DNA of 64,000 nucleotides from Blasia pusilla (Eukaryota; Marchantiophyta; Marchantiopsida; Blasiales), in assembly GCA_050084515.1 (NCBI GenBank), contig CM114275.1, forward strand, positions 20,708,001 to 20,772,000, in the 5' to 3' direction. This document shows, piece after piece, positions 10,297 through 22,700 of this stretch. Within the stretch, counting starts at the first letter, position 1. Every line of letters begins with the position of its first letter. Made by a program: the position numbers and the translations under genes. Below the pieces are notes generated by a model. It ran no database searches, was not told the origin of the DNA, and saw only the letters and a program-made list of their open reading frames with translations.

Positions 10297-13200
10297 TCAG
10301 TAGGTTTCTTTTGCAGAAGTGGTAGGATCACAATGAGCCAGAGTAGAAAGAAGGGAAGTGCGCTCCATAATGCATTTCAGATGCTCTCGAAGCTGCTTGT
10401 CTCGAGCTTTTCTTACTGACTTGACTTGTCCCTGCTCAGAAATGGTTAAAATCCATCAGATTTAGCCATACTTCTGAACACTGTCCAGCTTCACATCATG
10501 GATAGTCAAATTAAGAGAATATTGTAGATAGTTCAGACTCCAGCAAGATGGGGGGGTTACAACTACCAAACAGTAATTGCCCAGTAGTTACTCTACTGAG
10601 AAAATGAGTAGAGCAAGGGGTTTCCTTACCAATCCCTGCCGTACACCATTTCCAAATCGAGCACCCACTGTCAGCAAGACTGCAGCAAGCACAATCTTCT
10701 CATTCCGACTTCCTGTCTGCTTGAGTGATCCTAGTAGACACCAACACAGTAAAATTATAAGGTACAGTTCTTCAACCACATGTAAATCAAGAAATGCCAG
10801 TTCTACTGACAATCTACTATTCCTTTCTTTTAATAAGGTAAAAAGTAAAACTAATCACCAGGTATCTACAGTCATTTCTAGCAGTCATTCAGAACACAAT
10901 GGCATGTAGCCCGCTAAGTGGATGTGGATCTCAAAGATGCGCAGAAACCTCCAAGGCCTCATCTATGATCAAGCCTATCACACGAAATGGTGAACTAGAA
11001 CATCAGCTCCTCACGAAGTTTAAGAGGTGTTGGTGTAAGCTTTGTCCCATCTCCCACCTTTTTGTGGACTAGCATTGAGAAAGATTGCAGCTACCACCTA
11101 TTTGCAGTGCATTGTTGCCAAGACTTCACCATACCAGTCATCAAACAGATCACCAGGACTCACAAAGTTGCACGCACACCCTGCATTCCTACAGACAACA
11201 GGGATGTGATAGAAAAGCAAATTAGAGAGTGACTCACCTAGTGCTCTTCTTACAGAGTTGATGCATGCTTGAACACTGACGACTCCAGAAACCAGACTCA
11301 CGGCTACCAGAAACTCTCTTAGAAATGAGTACCAAGGGAACTCCACAGTCCCTTTATGTGCCCATGATGATTCAAAGCTCTGCGTATCAGTCAGCCCAAT
11401 GGTACACGTCATTTGATGACAGAGTTTAAAAGCTGCGGTCCCTATCTGAACAAGAGTTTACACGCAAAGACTTTTTCCTGTAGGGGCGAATATCAGAATG
11501 TGACAAATCTTACTGAAAATCTGCGGCATTAATTATCAGCTGGACCACAAAATGATCAATTCCTCAATACAGAAAATTCATGTATGTTCAGAAAGACAGA
11601 AAATGTGTTTCTGAATCACTAGGACTGGGATACGTGGCACTTTCTGCAAAGAACTAACCAATGAGTTTAATCTTCAGTTTGAGTTCTTACATGAACCTCA
11701 CTGTGGAGGCAATCAACATGATGACGCATGACAGCTGCAGCTGAGCGAAGGGCTTTTGCATCATGGGCATGAAGCTCTGCCAGCTTGAATGCCATCTCTG
11801 CTGCATCTTCTCTCACTTTGCGCACAGCTTCTACAGTGTCACCAATCATGGATGCTGCACATGCCACAGCAGCTGCTGGTGATTGACTCCGTTTCTTCCT
11901 GAGACTCCTCCTCCTCCTCCTTAAATCCTTCAAAGATGCCCCGGAAACCTGATCCTTCTCTCTATCAGTGCTGACAGTGCTATAGTCCATACTGGTCGTA
12001 CTATCATATCTTCCCTTTCTCATCTTCACTTCCCTCTCCACAATTGCATTCTTGTCCATTGTGCAGTTCCTGCCAGAATCACTTTCCTGGGAAACATTTG
12101 AGTCAGACCTTGTAATAATAACCTATTAGGCACTGGGAAATAAGATAAAATTGGGAAATTCACTTCAATGGATCCAGATGCCTCATTTTACATCAATAAG
12201 AAAAACAAACAAGAGTGACAACTTGGGATCTGAGTTCACACAAGTACCTGGCTTAAATTGCATCTCCTATCTACCAATGATGCCCTTGTCAGAGGCTTGC
12301 CTTCCAGGTGACCATTTACAGCCTTACCCATGACACCCACTTCATCAAGTAAAACAATTCTGTGGTTGGGATCTCTGGCCATGAGAGATGATTTCCCTTG
12401 ACTGATTATGCTTCCCGCATCCACATTACTGCCACCTTCCGACTCTCTTGAACTTCTATCAGTCAAGCTATCACTCTCTCGAACTGATCTTGGGCCACCG
12501 TAGCTAGAAGTAAGAAGTACTAAAGTCCTCTTTGAACCTTTTACAGTGTCCAAAGGCGACCCATGTAAGCTGTCATATTCAAGAGGCTTATCATGAGCCA
12601 CGTTTCTACAATTGATATCAGAACATGATCCATTTTCAACAATTGCTGCCTTTCTTGAGGCCACCTTCCCACCTTCTGGGCTATAACTGTCAGCAACAGA
12701 CCAATTTCTACACTTCTGGACAAAATCTAACTCATCGCCTCTCAGTCTGACCGCTCCCACTTGACTGTGAGCTTGCATCACCAGATTTTCTGAAACATTC
12801 ACGTCATCTGGAGTAGAAAGCCCTTTGTCCCTGACCAATCTTCCTCGTCCAATGCCACCACCTCCAATGCTACAAGCACTTCCATCTTTCGTTCTGCAGT
12901 TTAAGTCATTACTCTCCTCCAATATTCGAATCTTGCTTCTCCTGTGTCTAGACCAGCTTTCACTTCCTGTACTTTCCAGCCATGTTCGCTTCAGCTCACT
13001 CTCTTCACTACCATCTTCCTGATATGTTCCCATAACACTCTTACCTTTAACAAGTTCTTCAAACCAAGAAGAGCTATTTCCAGCTGTGTTTCGTCTACAT
13101 TGAACACCCTCGTCATCCTCTAGTCTGATGAGGGAAAAATTCCTATTCCTATGTCCTGTTAAGTCACTATCAGATTTTCGAGAAGATATATCATATTCAG

Positions 13201-13681
13201 CTCCTTTGCTCCCGTGATGACTGCCTTCTGAAAGCCGACTACTCACTTTGCCTCCCCTATATCCATCCCTGCTTATCCGTTCCATCGGTTGTAGTTGGTG
13301 CTCCATCTTGACAGCCAATTCACCATCCAACTCAGGGGATATTGACTTCATCGCCTTCCGGCCTTGAGAGCGTTCTTCATCTGAGCTTGTTGAAAAAGTT
13401 TTACCAGTGTGTCTGTGCCTGGGAGGGAGACGATTTCTTGACAGCAGATTCCTTTGCTGCTCTTCTGCAGTTCTCCAGCCAGGAGGCAATTCGCCATCGG
13501 AAAAAGGGTTGACATCTTTAAAGCTTGAAGACCGCATTCTGAGCCCACTAAATGAGTGAGAATTGTTTCTTCCTGGACTATTTTCGAAAAGAGGGCTCCA
13601 AACGACTCGAGTTGGAGGAGAGGATAGCTCTTCTCCGATATAATCTTTGGATACAACAACTTTTCCACTTGCACCACTCAT
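10297..13681 (-). CDS. Unrecognised five-exon gene; Ser/Arg-rich N-terminus, C-terminal hydrophobic segments
   Basis: I do not recognise the family. Five coding exons join in phase with GT-AG introns: 13681-12248, 12086-11691, 11445-11238, 10730-10630 and 10431-10297, giving 757 residues. The ATG at 13681 is preceded by an in-frame TAG. The first exon encodes a polar, Ser/Arg/Asp-rich, probably disordered region (about residues 1-478). The second encodes a basic stretch with RRRRRSLRKKR and then an alanine-rich, probably helical block around AAEMAFKLAELHAHDAKALR. Exons 3 and 4 carry hydrophobic segments, FLVAVSLVSGVVSVQ and KIVLAAVLLTVGA, that could be membrane helices. The end is basic and helical (VRKARDKQLREHLKCIMER). 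The clean phase across four introns argues for a real gene, possibly a membrane-anchored protein with a long cytosolic tail. Function unknown. Confidence 0.8.
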
Positions 13682-15123
13682 CTTCAAAGTGTGTTGAGGT
13701 ACAATGCTCAGCCAGTTCTAACAACGCTGCTAGACATCAGGGTGAATCTGTAACAATCAAGCCTTTAGTCAGAACTTCAATCGGCTCATTAGAGCTACAA
13801 CTACAGAATTTCAGGAAAAACTTCCAGCGGAAGCTTAAAGAAGGAAATCCTCTTGTGTACGTCCCCAGTCAGGACGATGAAAGCATTAAGAGCTTTGCAC
13901 CGATACGTTTCAAATCTGCCAAAATTACTAGAACCTTACATAACGCCACATACTACATGAAGCAGAGTACAAGACACTTGACCCCAAAGTCAGACATACG
14001 GGTTCAATGCTGCCAACGGAAGCCCATCGATCGAATGGTGTTCATCAATGCGCCAGTCCACGACTGAGACGGACCCTCACGCAGCAATTCACCCTTTTGA
14101 TATGCCTCTCGCGCACACAAGTAGAAACCTGCATGCAATTCCTCAGGCGATAGATAACGCATCCCATAACGAATTGGGGGAAAGTTCGTGCAAACAGACG
14201 ATCCTGATCACATCCAGATCCCTGACTTACACCAACGATACAAATCGATTTGAGCTCAACCAGTTCGCCCACATCAAATTCCGCGTAGAGTCCTACTGAA
14301 CAAGTGTTTCCATACATGGAAGTGACCGCTTAAAGAGCGGCAGAGACTCGAGTGCAATCCAGCTATAACTTCCCGTAAACTCTTCTGAGTAAGCGCTTAC
14401 GCAGAAGAAATAACTCACGACTCCAGAGACAAATGCGACAAATCCGTAAGAAAATAAGTCACAGGCTCCCATAGAAGCCACGAGCATTTACCGACGATGA
14501 ACGGACGAGATCCGAACTGAGAGGAATTTGCATATTGCTCACATTCAACGAGTGTGACATCAAACTCTGTGTACGGCAAAACGCGAGACCAATCCCGGTG
14601 GAGCAAGGTCTAGCCGACAAGGCCAATGTGAAGTCATCTGGGTCTCGACGGAATAATGACGAAGGATTTCACTGATGGCTAACCAGGACTACCTACTTCA
14701 GGGTCGCAATTGCTGGAATTAGCCAGAGCCGGCATACAGTAGGAGTACTGATCCAAATGTTGAGGAAGGGACAAAATTCAAATGAGAAGGGACCAAAGAG
14801 GGGAGCGAGGCGACTGGCCATTGTGGACAATCACGGTGGCAGACAAAGCGACTGCTGAAACGAACTCAGGGACGAGAACGTGGACGGGAGCACAGTGAGG
14901 ATCCTCCAGCACAACGTAAGTAGACTCAAGAAGCTAATCAAAACTCGGTAAAATGCAATGCTCACCGTATCCCTCGGCGCACCGCATCCCAAAGTCCCAC
15001 CGTACCGCGTTCGCTTCCACGCCCTCACAAATCAGACGATCTCTCCATGCCCTCCCTCTCCCCACGAAATGCGACAGCCCAGATCCCGATATAAACCGGG
15101 AATCCACCGCAGCGGACATGATT

Positions 15124-15156
15124 CTCCCTCTCTCTCTCTCTCTCTCTCTCTCCTCC
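15124..15156. repeat. (CT)n microsatellite
   Basis: Uninterrupted CT dinucleotide run of about 28 bases within a longer pyrimidine tract upstream of the five-exon gene. Confidence 0.9.
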
Positions 15157-15326
15157 GACTTCAGATCGCGGTGAAAAATCGGATTACTCCAACAGAAAGT
15201 ACACATCCATGAACCAGAAACTGGCAGCGACACGCACGACCAAAATTCTACGAGCGCATCGACTTCATGGCGTCCTGTCCACCTCCCATCCCCGCCGCTT
15301 CATTGTCCCCCGCCACTCCACTGCGT

Positions 15327-15373
15327 CCTCTCTCTCTCCGTCCGTCCGTCCGTCCCTCTCTCTCTCTCTCTCT
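15327..15373. repeat. Compound (CT)n-(TCCG)n-(CT)n microsatellite
   Basis: A CT run, about five TCCG units and a second CT run follow one another in the pyrimidine-rich upstream region. Confidence 0.9.
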
Positions 15374-15500
15374 ACACTCCCTCCGCCGCTGCTGTCAACG
15401 CTGCCCAGTTCCCTCGACAGATCGTTGCCCCTCTCCCCCCCCCGCCTTCGTTGCCACCGACTCTCCGCGGGCGATTTTCAACTCCGAATAACGAACGAAT

Positions 15501-16616
15501 AATAGAAAGAAAGAAAAACAAATAGTCAGGAAAAAGGGTGAACGTGTAAAGGCCGTCACAAAAATAGTACAGAAAAGAAAAGAAAAAAGATAAATAAAGA
15601 AATAATGAGGAGGCTGGGGTCCACGGCGATCGCACGGGGCTCTCCACAGTTGGTCGGCGCCGCGGGGGGAGGAGGTCGAGACCCAACGGGGCAAAGCTCC
15701 ACCCGCCATGTGAGGTGGTGGGACCCTCCATCTGCGGTGCCGAGGGTCTCACGCCTTGGCCCATGCTGTGAGGGAACGATGGCGTGTTGCGCTGCCCACA
15801 GCGGCATTTCGGGAGGAATTAGGGCTAGTACAAAAACAAAAATGCACTTCGATAAAAACGAGGGAGGGAAAACCCATCGGAAGTACAAAAGAGGGGGACT
15901 CAAAGAGTCAAAACCTGAAGGCCACAACACGGCCAGAAAAGGAAGAAGGGGGCATGAAAGCACGTTCCTTTTTTCCTAAACCGTAAAAAGAAAATATGAC
16001 AAGTGGCTCGGGTGACCGGCTTTTCCAACCTTCTGAATCGGGGAGAAATAGAAGCAGCCGGTGGAAAGTGGGCCTTTATTTAAAAAACAATTAAATAAGT
16101 GTATTTTTTACAGTTTCTTAGGGTGCTCTGCCAATTTCCGACAGGAAATCAAATTGTCAGGAAACATATTCCGGTCATAATATGCTTTCACTTACCATGG
16201 CATTTCTTCATTCACCTTTTCTACTTCCCTCCCACCTCTTGGAAATATCATTTTTGTTATCAAACATTTATGATCTATCGTATTTTTAGCATGATGATAT
16301 TCTTAGCAAGACTCTAGTTTGGTCAAGCTTTTCATGAGTGAAGCCTTCTCTTTTAATGTTGTTTTAACCTTTTGAATTTTTGGGTTCCATGGGTTTGATC
16401 TATTTATCATAGTATTTGAAATTTTTATAAAAAAATCCAAAATTAGAAAAGTCTCCTAACTCCTCCTTCTTGTCACCCATCTAACTTAAACACACGTGGA
16501 ATAATAGGTGGGTTTTCACAATATAGTGTATTATTTATAGCCTTTAATGGAGACTCTTCAAAGGAAGTATATCCCTCTCAAGATTGCCATAGACATATTT
16601 AAAGTGTGCATGAGAG
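15501..16616. other. Intergenic DNA without recognised gene
   Basis: A/G-rich then AT-rich DNA. Short ORFs on both strands show no recognisable motif. Confidence 0.35.
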
Positions 16617-16891
16617 TTATCGTGCGCATACATATCGCTACACAACATACATCGCTCGTCACATCTACACCACACAACACCGATCTTCCCCACACACGGG
16701 TCGATCCACACATGTACAAAAATCAACTCATACATATACATGGAGATCACACAACGTTGTGTGATTTCCATGTATGAGTTGATTTTTGTACATGAGTGGA
16801 TCGACCCGTGTGTGGGGAAGATCGGTGTTGTGTGGTGTAGATGTGACGAGCGATGTATGTTGTGTAGCAATATGTATCGCGCATCGACAAT
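16617..16891. repeat. Near-perfect palindrome of about 275 bp
   Basis: Two inverted arms of about 130 bp meet at ACAACGTTGT, with the centre between 16755 and 16756. The outer ends carry TCGTGCGCATACATATCGC on the left and its inverse on the right. This is the same motif that closes the 195-bp 3' unit of the Ty3/gypsy copies (TGTATGCGCACGACA). It looks like a small foldback or MITE-like element, or two inverted fragments of retroelement ends. Confidence 0.75.
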
Positions 16892-17669
16892 CATCACATC
16901 GGGTAGCCGATAGGCCGAGATCTATCGTGGATAGGCGTAGGAGGAGCGGACTATCTTGAGTGTAACTTTGTCCCACAATGTCGGATGTGGTTGAGGATAG
17001 GTCCATTGTGTCAGGAACGTCGTTTCTGACGACTTTCATGTTGAGGTCTTTTACAGTAGGAGACTTGTTGACAGTACCCCTTCGCCCTGGTAACTTTGTG
17101 CATGCAGGTTACCAAGGGAAGGGCTATTTTTAGGGGAACAGCCTTTTGGCTCTTCCCAACCTATATAAGAGAGGAAGATGGCTTTCCTAAGCCATCTTTC
17201 TCATGTTGGGCCGTTGGAGCACCTCCCTTGTATGTGTGTGAGCTAGGACTAGGGTGCTAGCGTCCGGATTCCTTGATAGCACAGGGTGGACGAGGCTCGA
17301 TATGCCGATGTAGATTGAGGAGTGGAGTTTTAGGCCGGGTGTGCCATTTTTACTACTCCTTATTTTTACATGAGAAAGATGGCAGGGGGTTGGTGGGAAT
17401 TCGTTGTTTGCAGGTAGGCAAGCGAGTTGCCTTGGTCGGGAGCCCCTGGAGACGCTTGTGTGACGTTTTGTGTCATTTTTCTGTTCGACAGGCCGTGGGC
17501 GGAAGCGCTGTCCATTTTTCTCAAATTTGGCTGGTGCGGATTGATGGGGGACAGCAGCCGAGTGTAGCGTGTGGTGGGGCGTCGGGTGTACGTAAGTGAG
17601 GGTGTCGAGAGAGAGAAGAAAGGAAATTTTGGGTCTTGCAGCCATCGGGGGGCTGTTAAGTTAAGACGG
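16892..17669 (+). repeat. Left arm of 1.7-kb foldback (TATA-bearing repeat, forward)
   Basis: Reverse-complement partner of 17829-18588. Landmarks are GGGTAGCCGATAGGCC near the outer end, a GGAACGTCGTTTCTGACG block, TTGGCTCTTCCCAACC followed by TATATAAGAG at about 17,160, and TGTTAAGTTAAGACGG at the inner end. The TATA box followed by a transcribed-looking stretch suggests an LTR or TRIM-like origin. Confidence 0.75.
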
Positions 17670-17828
17670 GTGTGCCGGGGGGGGCGTCTGCGCCCCTCGC
17701 GTGTCCGCGCCCGTTTGCCCGCGACTCTGTCGTCCGCGCCCGTCTGTCCGCGTTCCAACTTTGCCCGCGCCCAGCCTGTCCGCGTCCCTCGCCCGTGACC
17801 TAACCCTAGACCGGCCGCGACCTAGCTA
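17670..17828. other. GC-rich spacer of the foldback
   Basis: About 160 bp of unique C/G-rich DNA between the arms, with several CCGCGCCCG-type motifs. Its composition is far from that of the arms and the surrounding AT-rich DNA. Confidence 0.7.
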
Positions 17829-18588
17829 GCCGTCTTAACTTAATAGCCCCCCGGCGGCTGCAAGACCCAAACTTTCCTTTCTTCTCTCTCTCGACACCCC
17901 ACCACACGCTACACTCGGCTGCTGTCCCCCATCAATCCGCACCAGCCAAATTTGAGAAAAATGGACATCGCTTCCGCCCACGGCCTTCCAAACATAAAAA
18001 TGACACAAAACATCACACACGCGTCTCCAGGGGCTCCCGACCAAGGCAACTCGCTTGCCTACCTGCAAACAACGAATTTCCACCCAGCCCCGTGACATCT
18101 CTCTCATGTAAAAATAAGGAGTAGTAAAAACGGCACACCCGGCCTAAAACTCCACTCCTCAATCTACATCGGCATATCGAGCCTCGTCCACCCTGTGCTA
18201 TCAAGGAATCCGGACGCTAGCACTCTAGTCCTAGCTCACACACATACAAGGGAGGTGCTCCAACGGCCCAACATGAGAAAGATGGCTTAGGAAAGCCATC
18301 TTCCTCTCTTATATAGGTTGGGAAGAGCCAAAAGGCTCTTCCCCTAAAAATAGCCCTTTCCTTGGTAACCTGCGCGCACAAGTTACCAGGGGCGGGTGAC
18401 CTGGTCAACAAGTCGCCCGGCTGTAAAAGACCTCGATATGAAAGTCGTCAGAAACGACGTTCCTGACACAATGGACCTATCCTCAACCACATCCGACATT
18501 GTGGGACAAAGTTACACTCAAGATAGTCCGCTGGCTCCTACGCCCTATCCACAATAGATCTCGGCCTATCGGCTACCCAGATGTGACA
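17829..18588 (-). repeat. Right arm of 1.7-kb foldback (inverted)
   Basis: Inverted copy of the left arm, with matching blocks in reverse order and the TATA region at about 18,310 on the minus strand. Its outer end on the minus strand starts TGTCACATCTGGGTAGCC, an LTR-like TGTC start. Confidence 0.75.
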
Positions 18589-19379
18589 GAGTTGCTATAA
18601 CCTTTTGAGTTAGGGATCTAAAAAATAATTTAGATCTATGAATCCTTTTTTAATGTGATCCCTTACCATATCAATGCTATGGTATCTTTTGCCTCATAAC
18701 TCAAATTTTAGGCATTCCGACTATCCACCATGTGGACCAAAGTCAAATAAAAGATGATAATATGTATCTTATAAGAATGCAAGTCCTAATTCTCCACCAA
18801 AAAAAAATCATTGTAATAAGAGCAATTTCAGACGTTATAATCTTATTGATAGTATGAACATCTACAAACTTGTCTTGGAAAACCTTACTCAAAAAAGCAA
18901 GAATAAAAAATATATCCACCATAAAGTATATATGTTGTATCATTTGAAATAATCTCAACTTGTTGAAAAAATTCTCAACGTTACCATCTTTGAAGAGAAA
19001 AAATTCCTTGAAATACTTTCAAACTAATGCCAATGAGTGGCACAAATTTATCTGATAACTTGTGACAACTTTCGTTGTCATAACTTGTCAACGTGATATC
19101 ATGATATCTCTTCATAACCCTTTGAGAGTTGACATAAATACATTCCTCTTGCAATATTGCAAGAGCACACTTCCTGTTTACAAACTTTTTAAAATATTCA
19201 TCCACAACGATCACGAGGGAGTTGTCACATCATAGTTGGTTGACAAATAGAGTTCTTCCATGTCAACACTTGAGGGAGTTAGCGGATTTTTTAGGCATAA
19301 CTTCATCCGAAATGTTTGCATGAGGTTGACTACAAATTTGTTTTTTTGGATGGTCATTTTTCACAATCCCTCTGTCATG
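18589..19379. other. AT-rich DNA without recognised gene
   Basis: Only short ORFs with strong AT codon bias; no motif seen. Confidence 0.35.
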
Positions 19380-19760
19380 CTATTTTTGGCCAATTTACAT
19401 GTTCATCGAGTCAACGGTCACTTAGTAATCTTTACGTGTAGGTTACCATATTTTGCTAGTTTTGCGGGAAGAACTATTTTGGCTCTTCCCAAGGGTATAA
19501 AAGGTAGGGAGAAGAATCTCAGAATCTTTCTCGTGTTAAGCCTATAGAGCATTCATCCTTTTAGGGTTTGGTTGGAGCTTGAATATTAGAGTCCAATTCC
19601 ATCATAAGGAAGGATGGATGTGGCTTTATGACTATATGTAGATTCAAGCATAGAGTCGCTTGTGTGGTCCTTTTTACTTGGATTTTTTATGAGAAAGATA
19701 GATAGGGGAAGGGGAGAATTGTTTGTGTGCAAATAGGCACATAAGTTCTCTCATTGGACA
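19380..19760 (+). repeat. Third divergent copy of the TATA-bearing repeat
   Basis: Matches the minus strand of 7439-7790 and the foldback arms: GGTTACC block, GGCTCTTCCCAAGGGTATAAAAG, GTTAAGCC block, then a line ending ATGAGAAAGATAGA. It has the TATA box near 19,494. Confidence 0.55.
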
Positions 19761-22700
19761 ACCCCTCCGATGTTAATAGGTTTTATATTTTTTTTCGTTC
19801 TAAAGGCCAAGAAAGTGGTTGAGAGCCAATGGTAGTAGGAGTGTCGTAACCCTCCTAACCAAACGTCCGCCGGTTCGAGACATCTAGACACTAGTATGCT
19901 CACAATATGATGGATGTGTGTCGAAGAAGTCTCTTGAAGGAGACATAAGATATGAAATGCGAGTAAGTTTGAGCGTTTCATTCATTAATGGTCGCAACTC
20001 GAGGAAACCCGGACCAAGATTTGAGAAGAGTTGAGTCTAGAAAGAATGAATTTCCAAAGAGGATGAGAATAAGAATTGGAACTTGAATAGCATTTGGTAT
20101 TTCACCGTGTTTTAGGTCATAACGGCCAGACCCAAGATGCCTTTGGGACAAATAAGGTAGCCTTGGAAGCTTATGTGAAGCAAATTCCAACGCATGAAAT
20201 TTTTTGACAAACCCATACACAAAGACCAAGAAACTATCCAAAAATTTAGGAAGGGCACTTGGTGTTGAAGGCCAAAAGGAGCGGCCGGAGAGTACTTTCC
20301 CAAAGGTAGAGGGAGGTGGGAGAACCCCAGAAGTATATATAAGGGAGAGGGTCTCCAAGAGTGTTTGGGACTTGAACTCCACTTTGGGGAGCCACGAAGC
20401 AAGGGCACGAAATGGATCGGGAGGTTGGCGTTGGAGTGTGAACACCAAGCCAAGTCCAAGGGAGCGAATTTTAGAGATCATTCTTGGATTCCAATCCGTG
20501 ACTCATTACTTGGATCTTGGTTAAGGTCTCATGCAACGTTCATTGGACAGTTGGGACCACTAGGTGTGCAAACGTCATTTAAATGTCTGGACTATCCAGA
20601 AAATCTATCCCAAGTCTAGCAAGACTTGCCCGTGTTGGGAATTGAGGAGTTAGAACATGTTGAGCTTGATGTATGACTGAGTTGAGAACTCGATAAGTTG
20701 GAAGGCTGGTTGATTCAAACCAAGACTAATGAAAGTGTGTTTGGTTGTAGATCAGTAGAGTGAGCTTGACCTATTGAATGCACGCTTCTACAAAATCTGA
20801 GATTGACGTTCAAGAGGAGTAAGCGCATGAAAAGGTATGTGGTTAGCTAGGCTAGAACGTTGTAAGATCAGACAATATAGTCAACTAGAGTGACTATTTA
20901 TGCAATATGGCAATAAGTATGTAGTCAAGAGCAACCAATATGGAAGATACTCCAAGGTAGTATGAGGTCGATTTCTTAGTGACTTTCATATATCAATTTT
21001 AGTGTGATCTCATAAGCCTTGACTCAACCTATAACTTTCCATCACAAGTCAATTTTGGCAAGTAGTCCACATCTATAGACGGAAGGTTTGACTTCATATT
21101 TGAGGAGGCTGTCATGTTGTGGAGGTTACTGAATCACATGGAGCATTTCTTTTTTCCATGATATTTATAGTTGAGTCAAAATACATAGTGTGCCTCAATA
21201 GGGAGACTAAGTGTGTAGTTAGATGTGGAGAGGCCAAAAGTGTCGACCTCCCTTGGTGGCCTATGTGCACATGTCATCCTTAGGGACCTTCTTAGAGGTT
21301 TCTTGGCTTTTGATTAGGTAGGAACATGTTGTGAAGATTGAATTCACATGTGTGTTGAGGTCACTAGCTTGAAGCCTTGGGGGGCCTAAGAGGGGTATAC
21401 CCAAACATGAGACTTGGAGAGGCTCATCTCCGTAAGTTGAGCCTTCTAAGCATATGCTAGGGCAGGGTGCTACTAACATAAATTTTCCCTAGATTCCATT
21501 ACTTTGAAGATGAATTCCCTTACTTTGGTGATATTTGATCTATATTATTATTGGAGGGTGCCCTTTCATTTTTCAAACACCTCTCCTCTTGACACTTGCT
21601 ACTTTCAACCAATAAGATTGCATGGAATCAATTTAAAATGGCACTTGAGAATTATGGGAGGTAATTTAAACGCGTGCATCGCACGGGCTTACACTAGTGT
21701 TATTTGAGAGCGAGACTTTTCCCATGTAATTTTCATTATGGAAAGATCCACATATATGGTTGCTAAATCTATTGAATGCACAGTGTTGGTGTCTTTTTTT
21801 TGGTTGACGTAAAAGACCCCTACGCAAAATCTGGATCACGTATATAATAGTCTTATGTGTGTGTTTGGGAGGCATGGATTGGAAATTGGAATGCAATGTG
21901 TGATGAGTGCACTACCCAAGAACATGAACTTGTGAATCCGAGAAGTGGATTTGGAATTGTGTATGTACCATGTCTTGGTAGTCCTTGGGAATTTTTTTAA
22001 GTTTTAAATCTATCCTCGTTATATTGGCGGATATATGGTTGGGAGCATTAGAAATTTATCTAGAAGCATAATTTTTGGAGCGCCATTTATGTTGATCAAA
22101 TGGACAGAGCAATGGCCAAACTCGCATTTTTGTAGAGAAAATCTTCAAATTTCCATACGTGAGAGGTTCATTGTGGATGGGTGCAAGTTTGATCCACACG
22201 TAGTTGAGTATCAAATGGATTCAAGAAGGAAATCGTGCATATGTGAAGCACATAACGGTGTGTTTTTTGTTGGGTGGGGAGGCGCTTGGGAGTTGTGAAG
22301 GTTCATGCAAGCTAGCAAAAATTAAGAAACTAAAGTGGATGTCGCACCAAATTTGGTGCACATGTGTCATGTATGTTTTGGATTTTCTGAGATTATGTGA
22401 ACAAGTTGATATTAGTGAAAGAGTTGGTTAGTGTGCAGTCAAAGAAAGAAGGGAGATTTGCCTACGAGATAGTGCTTGGGAATAAGCATATTTTTTGCAA
22501 TGGAATCTTGGTTCAAATTTGAGATTGAAAGACTCTGAAGTATGGTCTTGTTTTGAGAGTAGTTACTTGGTGACACAAGAGTGTTAGCAAAGTTTTAGCA
22601 AGGAATTTCATGGGCGTCTCATTATATGTTTTATGTGTACAATTAGAAGCGATGATCAAAGGCTTGCATAGGAACTCATAGTTTGGAGTACGCACAATTG

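Larger units (their letters stand above)
13682..15500 (-). promoter_or_regulatory. Upstream region of the five-exon gene
   Basis: Holds the 5' untranslated region and probably the promoter. Towards 15,000-15,480 it becomes C- and T-rich with two CT tracts, a composition often seen around plant transcription starts. No confident TATA box or start site can be fixed, and a further non-coding 5' exon is possible. Confidence 0.4.

Noticed and set aside
13552-14067. Plus-strand ORF of 171 codons as a gene
   Set aside because: It partly overlaps exon 1 of the minus-strand gene as a shadow and shows no recognisable motif.
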